Numbered from the stretch's first letter, positions 8,587 through 23,605 are shown. The stretch: DNA of 64,000 nt from Leptasterias polaris (GCA_037783415.1 JAZGTN010000170.1:4879501-4943500); one strand, 5' to 3'. Notes: generated by a model from the letters alone, not told the origin. Translations and numbers: made by a program.

Positions 8587-10731
8587 TGCAAAAAACATTT
8601 TATTGAAGAAACAATTGCAAAAAAAGAAACCCAAAACACTGTATCAGAATAAGCCATTTGCGAGTTAAATTTGAATAATGTCTGGTACAATGACTAGTTT
8701 AGTCACAAGTTACCGCTTAAATTTGAATTCCTCAGACTATCGAGACAGTTGCTATGTCACATGGTTCGGGGCAAGCTTTTGCATAGCAACCTCCAGATGA
8801 GCAAACCCTGGTACCATTGTGTCATACACATCCATTCAGAATTGTGTATGGGTGTTCACCGTCTCTTACGTAACTAAGCAAAAGCTTGCCCCTAATCATG
8901 TGACATAGCAACTGTCTCGATAGTCTGAGGAATTCAAATTTAAGCGGTAACTTGTGACTAAACAAGTCATTGTACCAGACATTATTCAAATGTAACTCGC
9001 AAATGGCTTATTAGTTGCGATGATCGTAACCCTCTCTAGTATTTTAAAATAATTGGTGACTGTATGCATGTGACTGCGGTTTCATTGTTGGGGCTGGACT
9101 TGTACACATGCATATAGAGCCACGCAGTGCAGGGGAGACTTGATAAATTTAGGCTTTTAAAGTTGGCCCTATTTTACTTGGCAAGTGGACTCTGCTGGAG
9201 AAGTGGGCAAGTGGGAGTGCATTTAGTTGGGTGCTCAAGACAGGAAAGGAAATGCTGTGACTCGGTCGCCACACCATGATGGGAACTAGATATCAGCCGG
9301 TCAGTCCGTGAAACCGGACTCGCGGGGCTTTATAAGCATGACATGTCACCCCGTAATTTTTACATTGTTTACCCAAGCCGTATTTTTTGTTTTTTTCATC
9401 TGTACGAAAAACACAAATCAGAATAATGCAACATAATTTGTTGGTTTAATTGCCGCGTAGCATTTAATTTTCTTTTCCGTTGCAATTAATATATAATTTT
9501 TATTTATTAATTTTTTGGGTAGGGAAATTTTTCAAGATTGATGCCCGGACGTAGGGAAACCTTCACCGGCGTTGAGGTGTTTTCACTTGGAAGGAAACAA
9601 ACTATAGACGGGCCTTGGACTCCCCACTAAATAAACTCCCATAGGAACCAATGCTAAAAATCGTGTAAGTCTCCGGACAACTATTAACTTCAGAATTCTT
9701 TTCAATTTTTGGCAGGTCAGCCGTTTGGAATTTTTTCTAGCGACCCCAGAAAAAAACACACCAGAAAATGAAATTTTCCCTAAACCGACTTGCTGCCAGT
9801 TTTCGTGAAGCACTTCTCCACTTCCCCGGTCAAATAGGGCCAACTTTAACGCCTAAATTGATCAAGTCTCCTCAAAAGTTGAAGCACAGAACCCCCAGGT
9901 TGTGATAGATTCTTATATTTACGCAATCTATTAATAGCATGACCCCCAAAACGTTCTAATTCAAAATAATTATACCGTTTATTGGGTGTTTTTTTTATTT
10001 ATTATTTTTTATTTTATTTATTTATTTTTTTTTGGGGGGGGGGGGTCTCAACTTTTAAGATTAATCTTTTTTGTTTTTGGTTTGCTTCATTTATTGAATT
10101 GTTTATTTCATTGATTTGCTTATATATTTCTTCTTCCTTTTTCATTTTGTTAATTTTTGAGTCTCCATTCAGTATAGATACATGTTGCCGTCTGTTGTTT
10201 TCTCCCAGTCTGGTTGGGTGCACTCGTATGGCTATACATTGTAAACTCACGGGTAAAAGTACCAACACCTTACTAGCGCAGTGGGATAAGGTGCTGGGAC
10301 TGTCTCAACACTTGGACCACGCGATCCGGGTTCGAATGCCGTCTGCACTAATATAGGTTCAAGGCCTTTTGCTGTCTGTGGCAACAGTGTGATTGGGATC
10401 TGCCTTGCTTCCTCCCCTAAAGTGGTCAGGGCCCTAGTGGCTAGGCAGGGGAGACAGGGGAGGATATGCTGCTGGGTCAATTTGCCACAAAATAAGGGAA
10501 CTAGTCGTTGCTGCAGAAGAGGGGCGTAGTGTGCGCTATCTAAACCTCTCCAGCGCGTGAACGCCTGACACTACCAGCAACGTAACTTTTTAATCTTTTT
10601 TTAAATATAATATAAGGTATGAGATTTTACTGTGACGCTTTTTTGGTTATTTTATTTATTTATTTATTGTTTATTATTTTCATTTTTGTCATTTGTTGAT
10701 GCAACTACGCAATAAAAGTTACATGAAATAC
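8587..10731 (+). repeat. Satellite unit 5 (2,145 bp)
   Basis: Core type with two private substitutions: cgcggggctt near 9326 (others cgcggcgctt), and ctagtcgttg near 10504 (others ctaatcgttg), just outside the foldable end of the SINE-like body. Confidence 0.97.
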
Positions 10732-12876
10732 TGCAAAAAACATTTTATTGAAGAAACAATTGCAAAAAAAGAAACCCAAAACACTGTATCAGAATAAGCC
10801 ATTTGCGAGTTAAATTTGAATAATGTCTGGTACAATGACTAGTTTAGTCACAAGTTACCGCTTAAATTTGAATTCCTCAGACTATCGAGACAGTTGCTAT
10901 GTCACATGGTTCGGGGCAAGCTTTTGCATAGCAACCTCCAGATGAGCAAACCCTGGTACCATTGTGTCATACACATCCATTCAGAATTGTGTATGGGTGT
11001 TCACCGTCTCTTACGTAACTAAGCAAAAGCTTGCCCCTAATCATGTGACATAGCAACTGTCTCGATAGTCTGAGGAATTCAAATTTAAGCGGTAACTTGT
11101 GACTAAACAAGTCATTGTACCAGACATTATTCAAATGTAACTCGCAAATGGCTTATTAGTTGCGATGATCGTAACCCTCTCTAGTATTTTAAAATAATTG
11201 GTGACTGTATGCATGTGACTGCGGTTTCATTGTTGGGGCTGGACTTGTACACATGCATATAGAGCCACGCAGTGCAGGGGAGACTTGATAAATTTAGGCT
11301 TTTAAAGTTGGCCCTATTTTACTTGGCAAGTGGACTCTGCTGGAGAAGTGGGCAAGTGGGAGTGCATTTAGTTGGGTGCTCAAGACAGGAAAGGAAATGC
11401 TGTGACTCGGTCGCCACACCATGATGGGAACTAGATATCAGCCGGTCAGTCCGTGAAACCGGACTCGCGGCGCTTTATAAGCATGACATGTCACCCCGTA
11501 ATTTTTACATTGTTTACCCAAGCCGTATTTTTTTTTTTTTTCATCTGTACGAAAAACACAAATCAGAATAATGCAACATAATTTGTTGGTTTAATTGCCG
11601 CGTAGCATTTAATTTTCTTTTCCGTTGCAATTAATATATAATTTTTATTTATAAATTTTTTGGGTAGGGAAATTTTTCAAGATTGATGCCCGGACGTAGG
11701 GAAACCTTCACCGGCGTTGAGGTGTTTTCACTTGGAAGGAAACAAACTATAGACGGGCCTTGGACTCCCCACTAAATAAACTCCCATAGGAACCAATGCT
11801 AAAAATCGTGTAAGTCTCCGGACAACTATTAACTTCAGAATTCTTTTCAATTTTTGGCAGGTCAGCCGTTTGGAATTTTTTCTAGCGACCCCAGAAAAAA
11901 ACACACCAGAAAATGAAATTTTCCCTAAACCGACTTGCTGCCAGTTTTCGTGAAGCACTTCTCCACTTCCCCGGTCAAATAGGGCCAACTTTAACGCCTA
12001 AATTGATCAAGTCTCCTCAAAAGTTGAAGCACAGAACCCCCAGGTTGTGATAGATTCTTATATTTACGCAATCTATTAATAGCATGACCCCCAAAACGTT
12101 CTAATTCAAAATAATTATACCGTTTATTGGGTGTTTTTTTTATTTATTATTTTTTATTTTATTTATTTATTTTTTTTTTTGGGGGGGGGGTCTCAACTTT
12201 TAAGATTAATCTTTTTTGTTTTTGGTTTGCTTCATTTATTGAATTGTTTATTTCATTGATTTGCTTATATATTTCTTCTTCCTTTTTCATTTTGTTAATT
12301 TTTGAGTCTCCATTCAGTATAGATACATGTTGCCGTCTGTTGTTTTCTCCCAGTCTGGTTGGGTGCACTCGTATGGCTATACATTGTAAACTCACGGGTA
12401 AAAGTACCAACACCTTACTAGCGCAGTGGGATAAGGTGCTGGGACTGTCTCAACACTTGGACCACGCGATCCGGGTTCGAATGCCGTCTGCACTAATATA
12501 GGTTCAAGGCCTTTTGCTGTCTGTGGCAACAGTGTGATTGGGATCTGCCTTGCTTCCTCCCCTAAAGTGGTCAGGGCCCTAGTGGCTAGGCAGGGGAGAC
12601 AGGGGAGGATATGCTGCTGGGTCAATTTGCCACAAAATAAGGGAACTAATCGTTGCTGCAGAAGAGGGGCGTAGTGTGCGCTATCTAAACCTCTCCAGCG
12701 CGTGAACGCCTGACACTACCAGCAACGTAACTTTTTAATCTTTTTTTAAATATAATATAAGGTATGAGATTTTACTGTGACGCTTTTTTGGTTATTTTAT
12801 TTATTTATTTATTGTTTATTATTTTCATTTTTGTCATTTGTTGATGCAACTACGCAATAAAAGTTACATGAAATAC
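10732..12876 (+). repeat. Satellite unit 6 (2,145 bp)
   Basis: Core type. The T-run after gccgta (about 11527) is uninterrupted. It has tttataaattt (about 11650) where most units have tttattaattt; that change is shared only with unit 7. Confidence 0.97.
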
Positions 12877-15020
12877 TGCAAAAATTTTTTTATTGAAGAA
12901 ACAATTGCAAAAAAAGAAACCCAAAACACTGTATCAGAATAAGCCATTTGCGAGTTAAATTTGAATAATGTCTGGTACAATGACTAGTTTAGTCACAAGT
13001 TACCGCTTAAATTTGAATTCCTCAGACTATCGAGACAGTTGCTATGTCACATGGTTCGGGGCAAGCTTTTGCATAGCAACCTCCAGATGAGCAAACCCTG
13101 GTACCATTGTGTCATACACATCCATTCAGAATTGTGTATGGGTGTTCACCGTCTCTTACGTAACTAAGCAAAAGCTTGCCCCTAATCATGTGACATAGCA
13201 ACTGTCTCGATAGTCTGAGGAATTCAAATTTAAGCGGTAACTTGTGACTAAACAAGTCATTGTACCAGACATTATTCAAATGTAACTCGCAAATGGCTTA
13301 TTAGTTGCGATGATCGTAACCCTCTCTAGTATTTTAAAATAATTGGTGACTGTATGCATGTGACTGCGGTTTCATTGTTGGGGCTGGACTTGTACACATG
13401 CATATAGAGCCACGCAGTGCAGGGGAGACTTGATAAATTTAGGCTTTTAAAGTTGGCCCTATTTTACTTGGCAAGTGGACTCTGCTGGAGAAGTGGGCAA
13501 GTGGGAGTGCATTTAGTTGGGTGCTCAAGACAGGAAAGGAAATGCTGTGACTCGGTCGCCACACCATGATGGGAACTAGATATCAGCCGGTCAGTCCGTG
13601 AAACCGGACTCGCGGCGCTTTATAAGCATGACATGTCACCCCGTAATTTTTACATTGTTTACCCAAGCCGTATTTATTTTTTTTTTCATCTGTACGAAAA
13701 ACACAAATCAGAATAATGCAACATAATTTGTTGTTTAATTGCCGCGTAGCATTTAATTTTCTTTTCCGTTGCAATTAATATATAATTTTTATTTATAAAT
13801 TTTTTGGGTAGGGAAATTTTTCAAGATTGATGCCCGGACGTAGGGAAACCTTCACCGGCGTTGAGGTGTTTTCACTTGGAAGGAAACAAACTATAGACGG
13901 GCCTTGGACTCCCCACTAAATAAACTCCCATAGGAACCAATGCTAAAAATCGTGTAAGTCTCCGGACAACTATTAACTTCAGAATTCTTTTCAATTTTTG
14001 GCAGGTCAGCCGTTTGGAATTTTTTCTAGCGACCCCAGAAAAAAACACACCAGAAAATGAAATTTTCCCTAAACCGACTTGCTGCCAGTTTTCGTGAAGC
14101 ACTTCTCCACTTCCCCGGTCAAATAGGGCCAACTTTAACGCCTAAATTGATCAAGTCTCCTCAAAAGTTGAAGCACAGAACCCCCAGGTTGTGATAGATT
14201 CTTATATTTACGCAATCTATTAATAGCATGACCCCCAAAACGTTCTAATTCAAAATAATTATACCGTTTATTGGGTGTTTTTTTTATTTATTATTTTTTA
14301 TTTTATTTATTTATTTTTTTTTTGGGGGGGGGGGTCTCAACTTTTAAGATTAATCTTTTTTGTTTTTGGTTTGCTTCATTTATTGAATTGTTTATTTCAT
14401 TGATTTGCTTATATATTTCTTCTTCCTTTTTCATTTTGTTAATTTTTGAGTCTCCATTCAGTATAGATACATGTTGCCGTCTGTTGTTTTCTCCCAGTCT
14501 GGTTGGGTGCACTCGTATGGCTATACATTGTAAACTCACGGGTAAAAGTACCAACACCTTACTAGCGCAGTGGGATAAGGTGCTGGGACTGTCTCAACAC
14601 TTGGACCACGCGATCCGGGTTCGAATGCCGTCTGCACTAATATAGGTTCAAGGCCTTTTGCTGTCTGTGGCAACAGTGTGATTGGGATCTGCCTTGCTTC
14701 CTCCCCTAAAGTGGTCAGGGCCCTAGTGGCTAGGCAGGGGAGACAGGGGAGGATATGCTGCTGGGTCAATTTGCCACAAAATAAGGGAACTAATCGTTGC
14801 TGCAGAAGAGGGGCGTAGTGTGCGCTATCTAAACCTCTCCAGCGCGTGAACGCCTGACACTACCAGCAACGTAACTTTTTAATCTTTTTTTAAATATAAT
14901 ATAAGGTATGAGATTTTACTGTGACGCTTTTTTGGTTATTTTATTTATTTATTTATTGTTTATTATTTTCATTTTTGTCATTTGTTGATGCAACTACGCA
15001 ATAAAAGTTACATGAAATAC
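12877..15020 (+). repeat. Satellite unit 7 (2,144 bp), outlier copy
   Basis: The most divergent interior copy seen. It has three adjacent substitutions in the lead-in (aca to ttt, about 12885-12887), a rearranged T-run after gccgta (tttattttt form, about 13672), a one-base deletion giving ttgttgttta (about 13732), and tttataaattt shared with unit 6. The deletion and T-run change open a spurious 63-codon frame on the minus strand at 13583-13774. Confidence 0.97.
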
Positions 15021-17165
15021 TGCAAAAAACATTTTATTGAAGAAACAATTGCAAAAAAAGAAACCCAAAACACTGTATCAGAATAAGCCATTTGCGAGTT
15101 AAATTTGAATAATGTCTGGTACAATGACTAGTTTAGTCACAAGTTACCGCTTAAATTTGAATTCCTCAGACTATCGAGACAGTTGCTATGTCACATGGTT
15201 CGGGGCAAGCTTTTGCATAGCAACCTCCAGATGAGCAAACCCTGGTACCATTGTGTCATACACATCCATTCAGAATTGTGTATGGGTGTTCACCGTCTCT
15301 TACGTAACTAAGCAAAAGCTTGCCCCTAATCATGTGACATAGCAACTGTCTCGATAGTCTGAGGAATTCAAATTTAAGCGGTAACTTGTGACTAAACAAG
15401 TCATTGTACCAGACATTATTCAAATGTAACTCGCAAATGGCTTATTAGTTGCGATGATCGTAACCCTCTCTAGTATTTTAAAATAATTGGTGACTGTATG
15501 CATGTGACTGCGGTTTCATTGTTGGGGCTGGACTTGTACACATGCATATAGAGCCACGCAGTGCAGGGGAGACTTGATAAATTTAGGCTTTTAAAGTTGG
15601 CCCTATTTTACTTGGCAAGTGGACTCTGCTGGAGAAGTGGGCAAGTGGGAGTGCATTTAGTTGGGTGCTCAAGACAGGAAAGGAAATGCTGTGACTCGGT
15701 CGCCACACCATGATGGGAACTAGATATCAGCCGGTCAGTCCGTGAAACCGGACTCGCGGCGCTTTATAAGCATGACATGTCACCCCGTAATTTTTACATT
15801 GTTTACCCAAGCCGTATTTTTTGTTTTTTTCATCTGTACGAAAAACACAAATCAGAATAATGCAACATAATTTGTTGGTTTAATTGCCGCGTAGCATTTA
15901 ATTTTCTTTTCCGTTGCAATTAATATATAATTTTTATTTATTAATTTTTTGGGTAGGGAAATTTTTCAAGATTGATGCCCGGACGTAGGGAAACCTTCAC
16001 CGGCGTTGAGGTGTTTTCACTTGGAAGGAAACAAACTATAGACGGGCCTTGGACTCCCCACTAAATAAACTCCCATAGGAACCAATGCTAAAAATCGTGT
16101 AAGTCTCCGGACAACTATTAACTTCAGAATTCTTTTCAATTTTTGGCAGGTCAGCCGTTTGGAATTTTTTCTAGCGACCCCAGAAAAAAACACACCAGAA
16201 AATGAAATTTTCCCTAAACCGACTTGCTGCCAGTTTTCGTGAAGCACTTCTCCACTTCCCCGGTCAAATAGGGCCAACTTTAACGCCTAAATTGATCAAG
16301 TCTCCTCAAAAGTTGAAGCACAGAACCCCCAGGTTGTGATAGATTCTTATATTTACGCAATCTATTAATAGCATGACCCCCAAAACGTTCTAATTCAAAA
16401 TAATTATACCGTTTATTGGGTGTTTTTTTTATTTATTATTTTTTATTTTATTTATTTATTTTTTTTTGGGGGGGGGGGGTCTCAACTTTTAAGATTAATC
16501 TTTTTTGTTTTTGGTTTGCTTCATTTATTGAATTGTTTATTTCATTGATTTGCTTATATATTTCTTCTTCCTTTTTCATTTTGTTAATTTTTGAGTCTCC
16601 ATTCAGTATAGATACATGTTGCCGTCTGTTGTTTTCTCCCAGTCTGGTTGGGTGCACTCGTATGGCTATACATTGTAAACTCACGGGTAAAAGTACCAAC
16701 ACCTTACTAGCGCAGTGGGATAAGGTGCTGGGACTGTCTCAACACTTGGACCACGCGATCCGGGTTCGAATGCCGTCTGCACTAATATAGGTTCAAGGCC
16801 TTTTGCTGTCTGTGGCAACAGTGTGATTGGGATCTGCCTTGCTTCCTCCCCTAAAGTGGTCAGGGCCCTAGTGGCTAGGCAGGGGAGACAGGGGAGGATA
16901 TGCTGCTGGGTCAATTTGCCACAAAATAAGGGAACTAATCGTTGCTGCAGAAGAGGGGCGTAGTGTGCGCTATCTAAACCTCTCCAGCGCGTGAACGCCT
17001 GACACTACCAGCAACGTAACTTTTTAATCTTTTTTTAAATATAATATAAGGTATGAGATTTTACTGTGACGCTTTTTTGGTTATTTTATTTATTTATTTA
17101 TTGTTTATTATTTTCATTTTTGTCATTTGTTGATGCAACTACGCAATAAAAGTTACATGAAATAC
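15021..17165 (+). repeat. Satellite unit 8 (2,145 bp)
   Basis: Core type; no private variant noticed. The G-run is 12 bases. A good consensus-like copy. Confidence 0.97.
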
Positions 17166-19311
17166 TGCAAAAAACATTTTATTGAAGAAACAATTGCAAA
17201 AAAAGAAACCCAAAACACTGTATCAGAATAAGCCATTTGCGAGTTAAATTTGAATAATGTCTGGTACAATGACTAGTTTAGTCACAAGTTACCGCTTAAA
17301 TTTGAATTCCTCAGACTATCGAGACAGTTGCTATGTCACATGGTTCGGGGCAAGCTTTTGCATAGCAACCTCCAGATGAGCAAACCCTGGTACCATTGTG
17401 TCATACACATCCATTCAGAATTGTGTATGGGTGTTCACCGTCTCTTACGTAACTAAGCAAAAGCTTGCCCCTAATCATGTGACATAGCAACTGTCTCGAT
17501 AGTCTGAGGAATTCAAATTTAAGCGGTAACTTGTGACTAAACAAGTCATTGTACCAGACATTATTCAAATGTAACTCGCAAATGGCTTATATAGTTGCGA
17601 TGATCGTAACCCTCTCTAGTATTTTAAAATAATTGGTGACTGTATGCATGTGACTGCGGTTTCATTGTTGGGGCTGGACTTGTACACATGCATATAGAGC
17701 CACGCAGTGCAGGGGAGACTTGATAAATTTAGGCTTTTAAAGTTGGCCCTATTTTACTTGGCAAGTGGACTCTGCTGGAGAAGTGGGCAAGTGGGAGTGC
17801 ATTTAGTTGGGTGCTCAAGACAGGAAAGGAAATGCTGTGACTCGGTCGCCACACCATGATGGGAACTAGATATCAGCCGGTCAGTCCGTGAAACCGGACT
17901 CGCGGCGCTTTATAAGCATGACATGTCACCCCGTAATTTTTACATTGTTTACCCAAGCCGTATTTTTTGTTTTTTTCATCTGTACGAAAAACACAAATCA
18001 GAATAATGCAACATAATTTGTTGGTTTAATTGCCGCGTAGCATTTAATTTTCTTTTCCGTTGCAATTAATATATAATTTTTATTTATTATTTTTTTGGGT
18101 AGGGAAATTTTTCAAGATTGATGCCCGGACGTAGGGAAACCTTCACCGGCGTTGAGGTGTTTTCACTTGGAAGGAAACAAACTATAGACGGGCCTTGGAC
18201 TCCCCACTAAATAAACTCCCATAGGAACCAATGCTAAAAATCGTGTAAGTCTCCGGACAACTATTAACTTCAGAATTCTTTTCAATTTTTGGCAGGTCAG
18301 CCGTTTGGAATTTTTTCTAGCGACCCCAGAAAAAAACACACCAGAAAATGAAATTTTCCCTAAACCGACTTGCTGCCAGTTTTCGTGAAGCACTTCTCCA
18401 CTTCCCCGGTCAAATAGGGCCAACTTTAACGCCTAAATTGATCAAGTCTCCTCAAAAGTTGAAGCACAGAACCCCCAGGTTGTGATAGATTCTTATATTT
18501 ACGCAATCTATTAATAGCATGACCCCCAAAACGTTCTAATTCAAAATAATTATACCGTTTATTGGGTGTTTTTTTTATTTATTATTTTTTATTTTATTTA
18601 TTTATTTTTTTTTGGGGGGGGGGGGTCTCAACTTTTAAGATTAATCTTTTTTGTTTTTGGTTTGCTTCATTTATTGAATTGTTTATTTCATTGATTTGCT
18701 TATATATTTCTTCTTCCTTTTTCATTTTGTTAATTTTTGAGTCTCCATTCAGTATAGATACATGTTGCCGTCTGTTGTTTTCTCCCAGTCTGGTTGGGTG
18801 CACTCGTATGGCTATACATTGTAAACTCACGGGTAAAAGTACCAACACCTTACTAGCGCAGTGGGATAAGGTGCTGGGACTGTCTCAACACTTGGACCAC
18901 GCGATCCGGGTTCGAATGCCGTCTGCACTAATATAGGTTCAAGGCCTTTTGCTGTCTGTGGCAACAGTGTGATTGGGATCTGCCTTGCTTCCTCCCCTAA
19001 AGTGGTCAGGGCCCTAGTGGCTAGGCAGGGGAGACAGGGGAGGATATGCTGCTGGGTCAATTTGCCACAAAATAAGGGAACTAATCGTTGCTGCAGAAGA
19101 GGGGCGTAGTGTGCGCTATCTAAACCTCTCCAGCGCGTGAACGCCTGACACTACCAGCAACGTAACTTTTTAATCTTTTTTTAAATATAATATAAGGTAT
19201 GAGATTTTACTGTGACGCTTTTTTGGTTATTTTATTTATTTATTTATTGTTTATTATTTTCATTTTTGTCATTTGTTGATGCAACTACGCAATAAAAGTT
19301 ACATGAAATAC
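17166..19311 (+). repeat. Satellite unit 9 (2,146 bp)
   Basis: One extra A at the outer end of the right foldback arm (cttatatagttg near 17590; others cttattagttg), and tttattattttt near 18090 instead of tttattaattt. Confidence 0.97.
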
Positions 19312-21458
19312 TGCAAAAAACATTTTATTGAAGAAACAATTGCAAAAAAAGAAACCCAAAACACTGTATCAGAATAAGCCATTTGCGAGTTAAATTTGAA
19401 TAATGTCTGGTACAATGACTAGTTTAGTCACAAGTTACCGCTTAAATTTGAATTCCTCAGACTATCGAGACAGTTGCTATGTCACATGGTTCGGGGCAAG
19501 CTTTTGCATAGCAACCTCCAGATGAGCAAACCCTGGTACCATTGTGTCATACACATCCATTCAGAATTGTGTATGGGTGTTCACCGTCTCTTACGTAACT
19601 AAGCAAAAGCTTGCCCCTAATCATGTGACATAGCAACTGTCTCGATAGTCTGAGGAATTCAAATTTAAGCGGTAACTTGTGACTAAACAAGTCATTGTAC
19701 CAGACATTATTCAAATGTAACTCGCAAATGGCTTATTAGTTGCGATGATCGTAACCCTCTCTAGTATTTTAAAATAATTGGTGACTGTATGCATGTGACT
19801 GCGGTTTCATTGTTGGGGCTGGACTTGTACACATGCATATAGAGCCACGCAGTGCAGGGGAGACTTGATAAATTTAGGTTTTAAAGTTGGCCCTATTTTA
19901 CTTGGCAAGTGGACTCTGCTGGAGAAGTGGGCAAGTGGGAGTGCATTTAGTTGGGTGCTCAAGACAGGAAAGGAAATGCTGTGACTCGGTCGCCACACCA
20001 TGATGGGAACTAGATATCAGCCGGTCAGTCCGTGAAACCGGACTCGCGGCGCTTTATAAGCATGACATGTCACCCCGTAATTTTTACATTGTTTACCCAA
20101 GCCGTATTTTTTGTTTTTTTCATCTGTACGAAAAACACAAATCAGAATAATGCAACATAATTTGATGGTTTAATTGCCGCGTAGCATTTAATTTTCTTTT
20201 CCGTTGCAATTAATATATAATTTTTATTTATTAATTTTTTGGGTAGGGAAATTTTTCAAGATTGATGCCCGGACGTAGGGAAACCTTCACCGGCGTTGAG
20301 GTGTTTTCACTTGGAAGGAAACAAACTATAGACGGGCCTTGGACTCCCCACTAAATAAACTCCCATAGGAACCAATGCTAAAAATCGTGTAAGTCTCCGG
20401 ACAACTATTAACTTCAGAATTCTTTTCAATTTTTGGCAGGTCAGCCGTTTGGAATTTTTTCTAGCGACCCCAGAAAAAAACACACCAGAAAATGAAATTT
20501 TCCCTAAACCGACTTGCTGCCAGTTTTCGTGAAGCACTTCTCCACTTCCCCGGTCAAATAGGGCCAACTTTAACGCCTAAATTGATCAAGTCTCCTCAAA
20601 AGTTGAAGCACAGAACCCCCAGGTTGTGATAGATTCTTATATTTACGCAATCTATTAATAGCATGACCCCCAAAACGTTCTAATTCAAAATAATTATACC
20701 GTTTATTGGGTGTTTTTTTTATTTATTATTTTTTATTTTATTTATTTATTTTTTTTTTGGGGGGGGGGGGGGTCTCAACTTTTAAGATTAATCTTTTTTG
20801 TTTTTGGTTTGCTTCATTTATTGAATTGTTTATTTCATTGATTTGCTTATATATTTCTTCTTCCTTTTTCATTTTGTTAATTTTTGAGTCTCCATTCAGT
20901 ATAGATACATGTTGCCGTCTGTTGTTTTCTCCCAGTCTGGTTGGGTGCACTCGTATGGCTATACATTGTAAACTCACGGGTAAAAGTACCAACACCTTAC
21001 TAGCGCAGTGGGATAAGGTGCTGGGACTGTCTCAACACTTGGACCACGCGATCCGGGTTCGAATGCCGTCTGCACTAATATAGGTTCAAGGCCTTTTGCT
21101 GTCTGTGGCAACAGTGTGATTGGGATCTGCCTTGCTTCCTCCCCTAAAGTGGTCAGGGCCCTAGTGGCTAGGCAGGGGAGACAGGGGAGGATATGCTGCT
21201 GGGTCAATTTGCCACAAAATAAGGGAACTAATCGTTGCTGCAGAAGAGGGGCGTAGTGTGCGCTATCTAAACCTCTCCAGCGCGTGAACGCCTGACACTA
21301 CCAGCAACGTAACTTTTTAATCTTTTTTTAAATATAATATAAGGTATGAGATTTTACTGTGACGCTTTTTTGGTTATTTTATTTATTTATTTATTGTTTA
21401 TTATTTTCATTTTTGTCATTTGTTGATGCAACTACGCAATAAAAGTTACATGAAATAC
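19312..21458 (+). repeat. Satellite unit 10 (2,147 bp)
   Basis: One base deleted in the left arm of the second inverted pair (aggttttaaag near 19879; others aggcttttaaag). The deletion joins frames into a spurious 64-codon minus-strand ORF at 19807-20001. It carries tttgatgg at about 20165, shared with units 12, 13 and 15. The G-run is 14 bases. Confidence 0.97.
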
Positions 21459-23605
21459 TGCAAAAAACATTTTATTGAAGAAACAATTGCAAAAAAAGAA
21501 ACCCAAAACACTGTATCAGAATAAGCCATTTGCGAGTTAAATTTGAATAATGTCTGGTACAATGACTAGTTTAGTCACAAGTTACCGCTTAAATTTGAAT
21601 TCCTCAGACTATCGAGACAGTTGCTATGTCACATGGTTCGGGGCAAGCTTTTGCATAGCAACCTCCAGATGAGCAAACCCTGGTACCATTGTGTCATACA
21701 CATCCATTCAGAATTGTGTATGGGTGTTCACCGTCTCTTACGTAACTAAGCAAAAGCTTGCCCCTAATCATGTGACATAGCAACTGTCTCGATAGTCTGA
21801 GGAATTCAAATTTAAGCGGTAACTTGTGACTAAACAAGTCATTGTACCAGACATTATTCAAATGTAACTCGCAAATGGCTTATTAGTTGCGATGATCGTA
21901 ACCCTCTCTAGTATTTTAAAATAATTGGTGACTGTATGCATGTGACTGCGGTTTCATTGTTGGGGCTGGACTTGTACACATGCATATAGAGCCACGCAGT
22001 GCAGGGGAGACTTGATAAATTTAGGCTTTTAAAGTTGGCCCTATTTTACTTGGCAAGTGGACTCTGCTGGAGAAGTGGGCAAGTGGGAGTGCATTTAGTT
22101 GGGTGCTCAAGACAGGAAAGGAAATGCTGTGACTCGGTCGCCACACCATGATGGGAACTAGATATCAGCCGGTCAGTCCGTGAAACCGGACTCGCGGCGC
22201 TTTATAAGCATGACATGTCACCCCGTAATTTTTACATTGTTTACCCAAGCCGTATTTTTTTTTTTTTTCATCTGTACGAAAAACACAAATCAGAATAATG
22301 CAACATAATTTGTTGGTTTAATTGCCGCGTAGCATTTAATTTTCTTTTCCGTTGCAATTAATATATAATTTTTATTTATTAATTTTTTGGGTAGGGAAAT
22401 TTTTCAAGATTGATGCCCGGACGTAGGGAAACCTTCACCGGCGTTGAGGTGTTTTCACTTGGAAGGAAACAAACTATAGACGGGCCTTGGACTCCCCACT
22501 AAATAAACTCCCATAGGAACCAATGCTAAACATCGTGTAAGTCTCCGGACAACTATTAACTTCAGAATTCTTTTCAATTTTTGGCAGGTCAGCCGTTTGG
22601 AATTTTTTCTAGCGACCCCAGAAAAAAACACACCAGAAAATGAAATTTTCCCTAAACCGACTTGCTGCCAGTTTTCGTGAAGCACTTCTCCACTTCCCCG
22701 GTCAAATAGGGCCAACTTTAACGTCTAAATTGATCAAGTCTCCTCAAAAGTTGAAGCACAGAACCCCCAGGTTGTGATAGATTCTTATATTTACGCAATC
22801 TATTAATAGCATGACCCCCAAAACGTTCTAATTCAAAATAATTATACCGTTTATTGGGTGTTTTTTTTATTTATTATTTTTTATTTTATTTATTTATTTT
22901 TTTTTGGGGGGGGGGGGGGTCTCAACTTTTAAGATTAATCTTTTTTGTTTTTGGTTTGCTTCATTTATTGAATTGTTTATTTCATTGATTTGCTTATATA
23001 TTTCTTCTTCCTTTTTCATTTTGTTAATTTTTGAGTCTCCATTCAGTATAGATACATGTTGCCGTCTGTTGTTTTCTCCCAGTCTGGTTGGGTGCACTCG
23101 TATGGCTATACATTGTAAACTCACGGGTAAAAGTACCAACACCTTACTAGCGCAGTGGGATAAGGTGCTGGGACTGTCTCAACACTTGGACCACGCGATC
23201 CGGGTTCGAATGCCGTCTGCACTAATATAGGTTCAAGGCCTTTTGCTGTCTGTGGCAACAGTGTGATTGGGATCTGCCTTGCTTCCTCCCCTAAAGTGGT
23301 CAGGGCCCTAGTGGCTAGGCAGGGGAGACAGGGGAGGATATGCTGCTGGGTCAATTTGCCACAAAATAAGGGAACTAATCGTTGCTGCAGAAGAGGGGCG
23401 TAGTGTGCGCTATCTAAACCTCTCCAGCGCGTGAACGCCTGACACTACCAGCAACGTAACTTTTTAATATTTTTTTAAATATAATATAAGGTATGAGATT
23501 TTACTGTGACGCTTTTTTGGTTATTTTATTTATTTATTTATTGTTTATTATTTTCATTTTTGTCATTTGTTGATGCAACTACGCAATAAAAGTTACATGA
23601 AATAC
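21459..23605 (+). repeat. Satellite unit 11 (2,147 bp)
   Basis: Private substitutions: ctaaacatcg (C at 22531), acgtctaaat (T at 22724, in the right arm of the second inverted pair) and ttaatatttt (A at 23469). The T-run after gccgta is uninterrupted. The G-run is 14 bases. Confidence 0.97.

Noticed and set aside
13583..13774. 63-codon ORF found only in unit 7
   Set aside because: Created by that unit's private deletion and T-run change; TTG start.
19807..20001. 64-codon ORF found only in unit 10
   Set aside because: It has an ATG, but exists only because of a one-base deletion near 19879; closed in all other units.
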